Origin: Nematopogon swammerdamellus
Taxonomy: Eukaryota; Arthropoda; Insecta; Lepidoptera; Adelidae
Direction: 5' to 3'
Assembly: GCA_946902875.1 (NCBI GenBank)
Contig: OX336343.1
Span: forward strand, 4,267,754 to 4,331,753
Length of the DNA: 64,000 nucleotides
Program-made: the position numbers and the translations under genes
Notes under the pieces: generated by a model
Told to the model about the DNA's origin: nothing
Databases searched by the model: none
Seen by the model: the letters and a program-made list of their open reading frames with translations, nothing else
Shown: one piece after another, positions 32,799-43,200 of the stretch
Numbering within the stretch: the stretch's first letter is position 1
Layout: the number at the start of each line of letters is the position of its first letter

Positions 32799-34589
32799 AT
32801 GGAGCACCTAACTAAACCAACACGCCGTACATCGCCCTCGGGTGATGAAGAGGAGGGTCAGTCTGCTGCTTTGGCGCGACTGACGGTGGGGGAGTCTGCT
32901 GCTTTGGCGCGGCTTCTCCTGGAGCAAATAGCAAAAACGAGCATAAACCCCCCTAACCCCCTCCTGCAACACCGGGCCCTTTCTCTGTCGTGGTCTGACG
33001 CACCTACACAGGGGCATATGACCGTGGCGGGAACTGGGACCGGGTTTCGGGCCCCCCTTTCGACGCGGACTGGCGCACCTATACAGGGGCAGATGACCGC
33101 GACGAGGACGGGGACCGAGTGGACGCCCTTTGAGCTGCAGAATGCGCCAAAGGGTCCACAGCAGCAGCCCTCGGGTGATGAAGAAGAGGGTCAGTCTGCT
33201 GCTTTGGCGCGACTGACGGTGGGGGAGCCTGCTGCTTTGGCGCGGCTTCTCCTGGAGCAAATAGCAAAAACGAGCATAAACCCCCCTAACCCCCTCCTGC
33301 AACACCGGGCCCTTTCTCTGTCGTGGACTGACGCACCTACACAGGAGCAGATGACCGTGGCGGGAACTGGGACCGGGTTTCGGGCCCCCCTTTCGACGCG
33401 GACTGGCGCACCTAAACAGGGGCAGATGACCGCGACGAGGACGGGGACCGAGTGGACGCCCTTTGAGCTGCAGAATGCGCCAAAGGGTCCACAGCAGCAG
33501 CAGGACACGCAAATGGTGATAGCTCAATCTCCAAGCGCGGGGGTACACAAGAGCAGGAATTTGGTGGCGAGGCCATCAAAGAAACAAAGGCAGAAGGCAA
33601 AAAAGCAAGCGGAGGCAAGGCGACTGGTTACGCAGCCCAAGCCCCCCTCACCAAATGAGGGACCCCCAGTGGAAGAGCCCCCATGGGTGGGGGATGCGGA
33701 GCCCACCGCACGAAGAGAGCCCACTCAAAGTACAAAAACACAAAGCTTGCAGCAACCGACGACAGCCGAAACCAGCACTGGGTCTACCCAAGCACCAGAC
33801 CAGCAAGCGAGGCGGCAGCAGAGTGGTAGCGGTAAGGCCCGGAAATGGTTCAAGCAGGAGCTGGCCAAATCCAGAGGCAGACCACCGACGCCACGCAGTA
33901 AAAGAGATCGCCCGGATACAACCCCATCACCACAGACGGTCAAGCGATCGAAGCTGGTCGATCAGGCATCCCGATCTAAAACGACGGTTAGCTATGCGGA
34001 AGCAACAACAGGGGTCGAACTTGCAGTGGCGATCACCCTCTTCCCCTTCGCCGACATCACGGAGGAGGAGTTCAAGTCACTTAAAGACATCGTCCACGAC
34101 AAAATCGACGAAACCTGTCTTGACATAGCTAACATAAACTTCGAAAACCCAGAGACACCATCGTTCCAGGGCAAATTTTTCCTGTGCGATGGTGCCATAA
34201 AAATGGCGTTTGTGGACGAACGCAGCATCAACTGGATGAGAAGAACAATTATGACGATACCATCACCCCGACCAGGTCACACACTAATCCTGGTGGGGCA
34301 GTCACAGCTCCAAGTCAAATATAAGGCAGGTCTTTTCTTGCCAGAGTTTGACAAGTCAGCAGCCAGGGCCCACGCCCTCCTTACTGCCTGCAATGCCAAG
34401 TGGTATAGAATTGACCGTTGGTCCCTATACAACGTGACAGCTTACGGACCCGAAGAACGCTCTCCAGGCATGTTCCTCACCTTGGGCGTGCCCAAGGACG
34501 AGGTGAAGAAGGTGCTGGAGAGAGGTAGGCAGGTAAGCTTTCGGTCAGGAGCAATTTACCTGCGCTTCTTCACTAACAATGGTCTCTAG
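32799..34589 (+). CDS. Retrotransposon ORF1 protein, 596 residues, intact
   Basis: An uninterrupted frame of 596 codons, the longest in the window. The N-terminal third contains two tandem copies of a 111-residue unit (333-bp DNA repeat starting near 32835 and 33168; motif SGDEEEGQSAALARLTVGE). The middle (residues 250-400) is rich in K, R, P, Q and S and should bind nucleic acid. The C-terminal domain (about 405-596) is folded-looking, with ITLFPFADITEEEFKSLKDI and YRIDRWSLYNVTAYGP. No CCHC zinc knuckles are visible, unlike many LINE ORF1 proteins. A DUF4780-like relationship of the C-terminal part is possible but unchecked. An intact frame in a dead element suggests recent insertion. Confidence 0.8.
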   Translation: MEHLTKPTRRTSPSGDEEEGQSAALARLTVGESAALARLLLEQIAKTSINPPNPLLQHRALSLSWSDAPTQGHMTVAGTGTGFRAPLSTRTGAPIQGQMTATRTGTEWTPFELQNAPKGPQQQPSGDEEEGQSAALARLTVGEPAALARLLLEQIAKTSINPPNPLLQHRALSLSWTDAPTQEQMTVAGTGTGFRAPLSTRTGAPKQGQMTATRTGTEWTPFELQNAPKGPQQQQDTQMVIAQSPSAGVHKSRNLVARPSKKQRQKAKKQAEARRLVTQPKPPSPNEGPPVEEPPWVGDAEPTARREPTQSTKTQSLQQPTTAETSTGSTQAPDQQARRQQSGSGKARKWFKQELAKSRGRPPTPRSKRDRPDTTPSPQTVKRSKLVDQASRSKTTVSYAEATTGVELAVAITLFPFADITEEEFKSLKDIVHDKIDETCLDIANINFENPETPSFQGKFFLCDGAIKMAFVDERSINWMRRTIMTIPSPRPGHTLILVGQSQLQVKYKAGLFLPEFDKSAARAHALLTACNAKWYRIDRWSLYNVTAYGPEERSPGMFLTLGVPKDEVKKVLERGRQVSFRSGAIYLRFFTNNGL

Positions 34590-34848
34590 CGACTACCCTC
34601 CGACTGACCCGGAGCTGAAGACAGCTGTAGTGCCGCCAGCAGATCCGGCGGAAGTAGGGTCCATGGACACTACTCCACCGGAAATGGTAATAGAACAAAA
34701 AGGAGCCACATCGATACCCCCCACGCCCACCCAACCCCAACTAAGCTGGGGGATGAGGGCACAGGTGGAGGAAGAATCGACGTTATCATCGGATGACGTG
34801 GACAGGGAAGAGGAGGAACGTATCCTTCACTCCCCTGAACATAAATAA
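34579..34848 (+). CDS. Short frame overlapping ORF1 stop, probable ORF2 start
   Basis: 89 codons. Its ATG lies 11 nt inside the end of ORF1 (ATGGTCTCTAG), an arrangement that suggests coupled re-initiation for ORF2. The product is acidic and proline-rich (TPPEMVIEQKGATSIPPTPT, SSDDVDREEEE). It stops shortly before the endonuclease homology begins, presumably through a frameshift in this copy. Confidence 0.5.
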   Translation: MVSSDYPPTDPELKTAVVPPADPAEVGSMDTTPPEMVIEQKGATSIPPTPTQPQLSWGMRAQVEEESTLSSDDVDREEEERILHSPEHK

Positions 34849-35890
34849 GGTCGGACAGTGTAACCTCCAGCATAGTCAATCTCCGAGAGCCACACTACGC
34901 AGACAGCTGGAGGGAACAGCACAATTTCGCTCATCCAAGAGCCATGGATACGCAAAAACAAAATTTGTGGACTTGGAAACGGAGGTAAGATTTATCTAAA
35001 TACCACTGTTAACAATCCACGAACATGCATTTATCTACCTAAACACATGTCAGCATTGTTACTAACCGAATACTGTTCCAGAAACCTAACAGCAGTCACC
35101 GTACAACACAAAGATGACATAACATCAAGATCAATAGTACTAGTGTCGGCATACATGCCTCTGGACGAGGAGACGCCGCCGCCGCAGGAGTTGCAAGAGA
35201 TGGTACGACACTGTGAGAAGCAGAAGATCGACGTCATCATAGCCACAGACTCCAACGCGCACCACACACTATGGGGGAGTCCAGAGGATAACAAAAGAGG
35301 TGAGGATCTTGTTGAATTTCTTTTCTCATTCAACCTGGAGCTTTTAAACAGAGGAACTGAACCGATGTTCGTTTCAACAAGGTATCAAACCATAATTGAT
35401 CTAAAGCGCCGTTTACACTATGTCACTATGGATGTACATCCATAGTGAATCATCCAAAGTGAAGATGAACATTGAACGTTTGTTTGTTTACACATGTCCC
35501 GCACTGTCACTATCGTTGAATCATCCGTTCGATGAAGATTGCTTTCAACAAAAGAAGGAAGAGGGTCTACTTCGTTCATCGTTCAACTTGGATGTTCACT
35601 CTGGTTGAACTCGCATTGAAACTCAATTTACACTTATCACTTTGGATGATTCATCCGGGTTGTACCTCCAAAGTGATAAATGTAAACGGGCCTTAATCTT
35701 CGCCTCCACAGGGGCGGATCCGACTGGCATGTATCCAGAGACTTATGCTCAGATCACCGATATAGTATACATTTGCAGTACAGTAGTAACTGCTACAGAG
35801 TAGCATCCGGGGTGATATGCACAACGGGTCCAAGAAGAGCGACCTACATGCGGAAAATGCCCATCAAGAAGAAGAAGATGAAGAAGGTAT
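34849..35890 (+). pseudogene. APE-type endonuclease part of ORF2, broken
   Basis: Endonuclease blocks occur in order but in different frames: LIQEPWIRK with the metal-binding Glu (about 34935), RTCIYLPKHMSALLLTEYCS, then VIIATDSNAHHTLWGSPEDN (about 35230) with the Asp-Asn-His cluster. The frame is interrupted at about 35400 by a MITE and resumes after 35696 with a further frameshift before the expected SDH block (about 35745). The sequence then ends; no RT domain follows. Confidence 0.75.
35404..35693. mobile_element. 290-bp foldback MITE inside the LINE ORF2
   Basis: Inverted ends AAGCGCCGTTTACACTAT and the complement of TGTAAACGGGCCT, flanked by TA at 35402-35403 and 35694-35695. The LINE reading is continuous across the flanks if the insert is ignored. 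It contains an internal 26-bp palindrome at 35423-35448 (TCACTATGGATGT and its complement). Confidence 0.85.
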
Positions 35891-36689
35891 CATAGCCCTC
35901 ATATGTATGTAGGTATGATGGACCGATTTTATTTATTTTTTGCAATCCACAGGGCTTGCTTTTATTATAATTTTTTTTTATATTTAAGGCAAATTATAAT
36001 TGGAGGATTTGGAAATTGACTAGTACCCCTAATCATTGGTGATCCCCTGATGGAAAAATGCAAAATACTGACCAAATTGTTCTAGAATTATTAAGTAGTT
36101 ACGTAGTTACGAATAGTTAAGATGGGGCTGGCCTGGCATAGTCAGGCGGCTAAATCCAATTGGTAATCTGTGGCTAAATCCATTACATCTGTTATGTTGG
36201 TACGACTCCACAGAGAAAGGTCACCATGGTAACATACCTGTCACTGGTAACTCTGACAACAGCACATACCATGGAAACGAGTCGTGACAACATACAACAT
36301 AGATTAGTATCCTCTTTGGAGTAGTATTGTATTGCATATAGCATACATTTTGAACGGGTCATTTCAAAGAGCTGTTGTGCAGGAAAAAGGGATTTAGATT
36401 ACTGAGTACAAGGATAAGGAATTGTTTAACATCTGGAGCCATGTCATATCGCGATCTTCGCAGTGAGTACTAATCTACTATTTCTGTAGTTTTTTTTTTG
36501 ACTAATATGTTCGTTTAGGCTTCTACCTCTGTTGCACATTATAGTAATGTTTTCGGTTACGCGAGTTCTGATGATGTCTCTGGAGCGGGGGACGAACCTT
36601 CGACAGAAGTTGTTCCGCATAACTATAATTATATAAAAACATTACTATAATTTTTTTTACTACCTACCTAGTTGAAATAGTGACATCAT
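35891..36689. other. Spacer between the LINE remnant and the Cluap1 promoter region
   Basis: AT-rich, no gene seen. A small inverted pair, ATTATAGTAATGTTTT / AAAACATTACTATAAT, spans 36538-36653. Confidence 0.5.
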
Positions 36690-36912
36690 TTCTGAACTAA
36701 CCCATAAGGTGTCTAACGACGCCCATGACATTTGGTCGCATGCGGTGGTTGCGAATGCCATGCCGATATGACAGGTTCCTATTCACGCTCCTCTTGAAGG
36801 ACCCGTTTCCGTCCAGTTCAGTGTTGCCGGCACGACCGAAGGCACCTAGTTCACGTAGGCTGACATCACGGATGAAGTAGGTGATGTAGCCAAACGTGTC
36901 AGTATCTATAAA
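36690..36912. repeat. Reversed LINE 3' end joined to a SINE A tail
   Basis: GTCTAACGACGCCCATGACA to TTCACGCTCCTCTTGAAGGA is a minus-strand LINE end. It runs directly into a plus-strand SINE A 3' part (TCCGTCCAGTTCAGTGT, GTAGGTGATGTAGCCAAACG). Confidence 0.65.
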
Positions 36913-36929
36913 AGAAAAATTGGTACTTA

Positions 36930-37213
36930 TATACACGGTGTTGCAACCCCAGCCGTAAAACCCGAAAGGGGGTGATTCTGTACGTGAAATAGAACAACTT
37001 TGGTTCTACGACTTTTTTAATTAAAGAAAAAAAAATTTTTTTTCTCCATACATTTTGAGAATAGGTAATTAAAATTTGTATGGAAAAAATATAGGTATAT
37101 TTTTTTGTTTAAAAAAATTTTTTTTCTTTACAGAAGTTGTTTAGTTTCACATATAGAATAACCCCCTTATGTCAGTTAAAAATATTACGGGGGCAACTGC
37201 AACACCGTGTATA
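36930..37213. mobile_element. Foldback MITE just upstream of Cluap1
   Basis: Inverted ends TATACACGGTGTTGCA and TGCAACACCGTGTATA, with longer arm pairing inside (GTGAAATAGAACAACTTTGG / CAGAAGTTGTTTAGTTTCAC). The edge sequence is TA-rich, compatible with TA target choice. It ends 80 bp before the Cluap1 ATG and must therefore lie in, or contain, its core promoter or 5'UTR unless an upstream non-coding exon exists. Confidence 0.85.
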
Positions 37214-37293
37214 TTGTATAGATTTAAATTTTCTTTTGATATTTCCATAAGAAGTATCAAAGAAGAAGGAACAAAAAATATAAAAATAATGCG

Positions 37294-40200
37294 ATGTCAG
37301 ATTTCTCGGAGCACCTGCGGCAGCTGGGTTGCCCGCGTGCCGTGTCGCTGGAGAGCTTCCGCTCGCCCAACTTCCCGCTGCTGGCGGAGCTGCTGGTGTG
37401 GCTGGCGCGCAGGTTCGACCCCGAGGCGGACGTGAGCGGCGGCGCCGACACGCTCGAGGAGCGCGTCGCACTCGTGAGGACCGCCGCCAAGTTCATGGTC
37501 AGTCACAACTCACAACGCACAGCCGCGCCAATTTTTATAAATTTTTCTCCAAACTCTTAGTTTCTCTGTACCATTTGTATGCCGATGACTTACAGCTACA
37601 TATATCTGGGAGGTAGTATTGACGACATTGCTGGAATCATTGATGTGATAATGCTGATTTGGCCACCATTTTTGGCTGGACCAAATCCTTTGGACTCATC
37701 TTGAATCCAAGTAAGTCTCAGGCAATGATTGCTGGAAGTCCTCGACTGCTATCGAGGATTAATTGCGCCTCGTTGCCTGAGATTAAGTATAACGGTACTG
37801 CCATACCATACGCTAGGGTTGTCAAAAATCTGGGAATCCTTATGGATGACACGCTATCTTGGCAGGCTCAGGTCGATGAGGTCAATGGAAAAGTCTATGC
37901 TGCGGCGCACTCCCCGAGGCGGCTGCAGAACCTTCTTCCGACCTCCACAAAGAAAATTCTAGCACAATCGCTGCCTCTTCCCATCCTTGATTATGCGGAT
38001 GTGTGTTGCCTGGACGTTACTGAGTAACTCCTGGACAAGCTTGAGTGTTTGCAAAACATTTGTATACGCTTAATTTTCGGTCTACGTAAGTAAGACCATG
38101 TTTCAGAATACCGCAGACATCTCAAGTGGTTCCCAATCCGTCTCCGCAGAAATTCCCACATCCTAGGCCTCCTTTGTTTTACTAACAACCCGTTCTATCC
38201 AGTTCGATTACACCCACAAAGAAGAAGAATATTTGATTTATTTGTACCGTGTGGGGCTGGCACTTTAAAATAATAGCCCCACTGCATCTCTCCCCGTGTA
38301 TGTCGTAAAAAGCGACTAAGGGATATGACTCCCTCCTTATATTACTAGGCGGTAGGGTTTAACCCGCCCGGGTTGATACCACCGCACTGAATGAAAGGTC
38401 CGTCGAAACGGCTATGTAAATAGTTTGTTTTCCGCCCAGTTCAGTGTAGCCGGCACGATCGAAGGGAAGCACTGACGTGCCACCAAGTTCACCCGGTGTT
38501 ATGGGCTGACATCAAGGATGTTGTAGGTGATGTAGCCAACCGTGTCAGTTTCCATAAAAAAAAGCCTCAGTTGCACTCCGGGAGTGCCGGCAGAAGTGAA
38601 AACTTTATGTATTTCCGAAAATAATTCTTAGGTGGTTATAAAAAAAACTAAACACCCTAAAAAAATTTTAACACCGTAACATTGCTTAGAAAAGAAAACA
38701 AAAGAAAACAAAAGAAAAAAAAACAATAAAAAATTTGAGGGATTCGAACCCATGGTCAAAAAATACAAATCCTACACTCTTAGCATTGAGCCACGAAATC
38801 ACATAAACGACCAAACGAATATCGGATTCCCTTGATTCGCTTGATTGTTGAGATGAACAGAATTGATCCCGTGCCACTCGTATCTTAACCTTTAATGCAA
38901 TGACTTCAGGTTACATTTTAAATAATAAAAATAAATCTGACGCTTTTCGAGATCTGACGCGAGTTTAACATTTTTTACCCACCTAAAAAAGTGCCAAGCG
39001 CCGCTAAAGAAGTTTTCACTTAAAAAAATTTCTTTGGGTTTCAGGCAACGAAGGCGAACATAAAGCTGAACCTGAAGCGGCTGTACGGCGCGGACGGTTA
39101 CGCGGTGCGCGAGCTACTCAAGATGACGTCGGTGCTGTGCGCGGCGCTGCTGACGGGGGCGGGCGCCGCGAGCGGGGACGGCACACAAGCGCACCCGCCC
39201 GCCGACCGCGACGCGGACGTCGACCATCTCAACTACGACGTCTCCAGTAAGGTTCGTCACTTTTTCAGATTTTTTTTTATGGCCTACAATTTATCACCTA
39301 CAACATCCGTGATGTCAGCCCATAACACCGGGTGAACTTGGTGCCACGTCAGTGCTTCCCTTCGGTCGTGCCGGCTACACTGAACTGGACGGAAAACACA
39401 AACTATTTACATAGCCGTTTCGACCGACCTTTCATTCAGTGCGGTGGTACCAATCCGGGCGGGTTAAACCCTACCACCTAGTAATATAAGAAGGGAGTCA
39501 TATCCCTTAGTCGCCTTTTACGACATACACGGGGAGAGATGCAGTGGCGCTATTATTTTAAAGTACCGGCCCCACACGGTACGTTTATTGATCCTTCATA
39601 TGGAAGTAAAGACTGCACTCGAACTTGTTACAATTTGTTCTATCCGGCATAGGCGCCGACTTTTCCAAATTGTCGTGGGTGCTCGCTCGGTGCTATAATA
39701 AATTACTGGATTATAAATCGGCTAAATGCTACTCCGATCATAGGTAGGTAGGTACTTATGAAATAAGAATAAAAATCAGTTAAATATTCATGTTTTATTA
39801 AGTACGGTACGGCACAAAAATCTACGGAAAAGCAGGTTTTATGGGGGTGCTCCGCACCCCCATAAAATCTTGTGGGTGCTCGGGCACTAGAGCACCCCCG
39901 GAGTCGGCGCCCCTGCTGTCCGGTTCGATTACACCGACGAAGAAACTTTGCAGCGTAAGTTTTTTAGTTTTTTTTTTTAATGAAAAACTGACCCATCTAC
40001 AAAATCCGTGATGTCAGCCATGTCAGTGTTTCCCTTCGGTCGCGCCGGCTACACTGAACTGGACGGAAACCACGAACTATTTACATAGCCTTCTCGACCG
40101 AACTTTTCAATCAGTGCGTTGGTCCCAACCCGGAAGTCGAAATTATTTCATTTCACTTATCATAGAGTATTGTTTAAGTACCTACCGGCTCCACAAGGTA

Positions 40201-43200
40201 CGGAGATTAAAAGAAGAAGGTTCGTTAATGTAGAAAGGTAGAAACGATTGCCCGTCAAACTATTCTTCATTATGAAATGTATTTTTTCACAGATCGGAGA
40301 GATAAAGCAGGCCCGCCAGCTGGCAACGGAAATAACGGCCAAAGGAGCCGTTCTTTATGACATTCTGGCCAAGGAGCCTGAATACAAGGTAAGTTGGATC
40401 TTGACTCCGTGAGGAAATCTTCAAACTCTTTGCATAAGCATGGGACAAATTAACGAATAATTCTATACCACACCAACTGATTTCAATGATTCCATTTATG
40501 TTGGAAAGGAGGTCGATTTCTCAAGTCGATTTTTAGGGTTCCGTATCCGTCGTACGGGACCCTATTACTAAGTCTACGCCGTCTGTCTGTCTGTCTGTCT
40601 GTCCGTCTGTCTGTCTGTCCGTCTGTCCGTCCGTCTGTCTGTCCGAGGGCTGTATCTCTTGAACCATAATAGGTAGCACGTTGAAATTTTCACAGAATAT
40701 GTGTTATTATGGCCGATATAACACCAAATAATAAAAATAAGAAAAAGTAAAAAAAACACGGGGCCCATATAAGGAACTAAAAAGTGTAGCCATCTACCGA
40801 AAACATTATGAAGCATTTTAACTAATCCATAGACGGCGTGAGTGGCGCTGACCATGACATGGCGATACGGAACCCTCGGTGCGCGAGTTCGACTCGCACT
40901 TGGCCGGTTTTTAACTAAACAAAGTTTAGTCAACCCAATCACAGAATAGAAAAGAGTACTCCGTACAGAAGCTGCTCTGTACAAACACTCACAAAGAAAT
41001 AGCTACTCTGTGACGACGCGATAAAGTACAAATTGACTCGCACAGAGCTGCATGCCTAACCACGATAACCGCCTACATTTCGCTTCTCTTTCTGTCGTGT
41101 AACTCTATCTCGAAAGCGCGTCGTTCAGCGCGTTAAGGGCTGTGTCTTTGTGCTGTCTTATTGTGAGGAATAAAATGAAGATGATACCTACCAACTTTTA
41201 TCGTTCTAGCTACCAACGATATGATATTTAGCTACGGCAAATTCATGCGAACAAATTCATGCATGCGTTAGCGTCACAATTAGTTTCTCACATCGAAGCG
41301 TGCATTGCGTGCAACCTTTCAGTGATAGTTTTGTTTGATCAATAAATTTAATGATCAATGATCATCTACAATGTACCTATTATCCTTATACGAATTAGGC
41401 CATACACACCACGCTGTTCGGCGTTATCTAACTAATGTTATTGGCAATATAATAATATCATTTTAAATCAATGACCTCCTACTATATGAATAAATAAATT
41501 ACTAGAAATAAATCAAAATGCTACTAAACAAAACACTTACCTTTCTTCGTCTCTCGGCAATGAAAAAAAAGACAAGTTTTCATTTGTCTGTTGACTTTTG
41601 CACCCGTCCACTGCACAATATTTACGTGATTTCGACATTTTCTAAATTCGAAAGCGCCACGCGCACGGTCTGGCTGGATAGCGGCAGCCCACTGTTAATT
41701 GTAGATTAGCCGCTACGCCAAGCGGTAGGCATTTAACTCGCGACCTTGAGCGAGTGACGAAGGCCTGACTCAATAGCGAGTTAATTTTATATGTGTATGT
41801 TGAGTAGTTTTTTGTACGCTATGCTGTAGAGTAGTCATCCTCTTTGACCATATAGATATCGAAATGCTCTGCGGGTAGGCTGCCTGAGATAAGTAAGTTA
41901 TTATACCAAAGAGGCCATTGGAATAATTGTACCACTGCATCTCTCCCCTTGCATGTAAAACGCAAGTTTTTTTTATGGAAACTGACACAGTTGGCTTCAT
42001 CACCTACACCATCCGGGATGTGAGCCCATAACACCGGGTGCCATGTCAGTGCTTCCCTTCATTTCATGTCGGCTACACTGAATTGGACAGAAAACACGAA
42101 CTATTTACGTAGCCGTTTCGACCGACGTTTCATTCAGTGCGGTGGTATCGACGCGGGCGGGATAAACCCTACTAGTAAGGTAAGAAGGGAAGTGACCTAC
42201 AGTTTAACGTGGAATCCGAACCACGGTCAGCCTCCAACGGTCAACCATCCAAGTACTGAACGCCTCAGCGTTGCTTAACAACAGTCGACCGACCGCACCA
42301 CTGAGCTACCGAGGCTGAAATGACTGTGTCGCAGGAGGTGCGCGAGCGTGCGCCGGCGCGTCAGCTGGACATGGCGCAGGTAGAGGCGAGCCTGACGCGC
42401 GCGGCGGAGACGGTGCGCGCGCGCACCGCGGCGGCGCGCGAGCGGGCCGACGCCGCCGCCGCAGCCGACCGCGCCCTCCTCGCCAAGTGCGACAAGCGGC
42501 GCGGGGAACTCGAGCGGGCCGAGATGAGGCTGCTGAGCATACAGAAGATTAAGTATGCTCATTATACTCTGATTTCGCCAATCTTAAGATTATATCCTGG
42601 GATTTTTTTTTATTGAAAGCCCCACATGTGGCGCAGAACCACCCATAAGGTGCCTAACCAGGCCTCACGCTCTCTATGTACTTGCGCGCGCTAACTACCT
42701 ACCGCCCGACGGGCCGCCGGCGGTCTATTTCAGTAAAAATTCGTCAGCCGCGCGAAACATACCTACACGCTCGCCCACGCAACTGCGCGCAGCTCCAAAG
42801 CAATAACCACTTTTACACTCGATTGTTAAGGTACATTTTCGCACGCAGCGATTAGCGACGTGAAACAGTAGGCTATTAAAGCCCGAAGGTAGGAACATTT
42901 TCTATGGAGTGATTCATCTGTTACGAAGTAACTATTAAGTAATCTGTGCCGTCGGACTACACCCTTGCGTTAGTCTGCCGCGCGCCACATGTGCTTCCCA
43001 TAAAAAAAAACAATGTTTGTGCAATGTGTGTGCAGGCCGGTGTACCAGGGCGAGCTGGCGGCGCTGGAGACGGAGCTGGAGGCGCTGTGGGAGCAGTACG
43101 TGCTGCGACACCGCTGCGTCGAGGCACTCAAGCATCAGCTCAGCCTGGTGGAGCGCGCGCAGGCCGAGGTTCTACTTAAATTTTTTTTTATGTGATCCGG

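Larger units (their letters stand above)
31946..35890 (+). mobile_element. Non-LTR retrotransposon, 3'-deleted
   Basis: About 3.9 kb: a GC-rich leader (31946-32798), intact ORF1 (32799-34589), a short frame overlapping ORF1's end (34579-34848) and an APE-type endonuclease region (34849-35880) interrupted by a MITE. It ends near a GAAGAAGAAGATGAAGAAGG tract. The reverse transcriptase is missing, so the copy cannot move by itself. The endonuclease resembles the LOA/R1/Jockey assemblage; the exact clade is not determined. Confidence 0.8.

Noticed and set aside
32808..33548. 246-codon minus-strand frame opposite the LINE ORF1
   Set aside because: Shadow of the GC-rich plus-strand ORF1 and its duplication; arginine/proline/leucine-rich with no independent signal.
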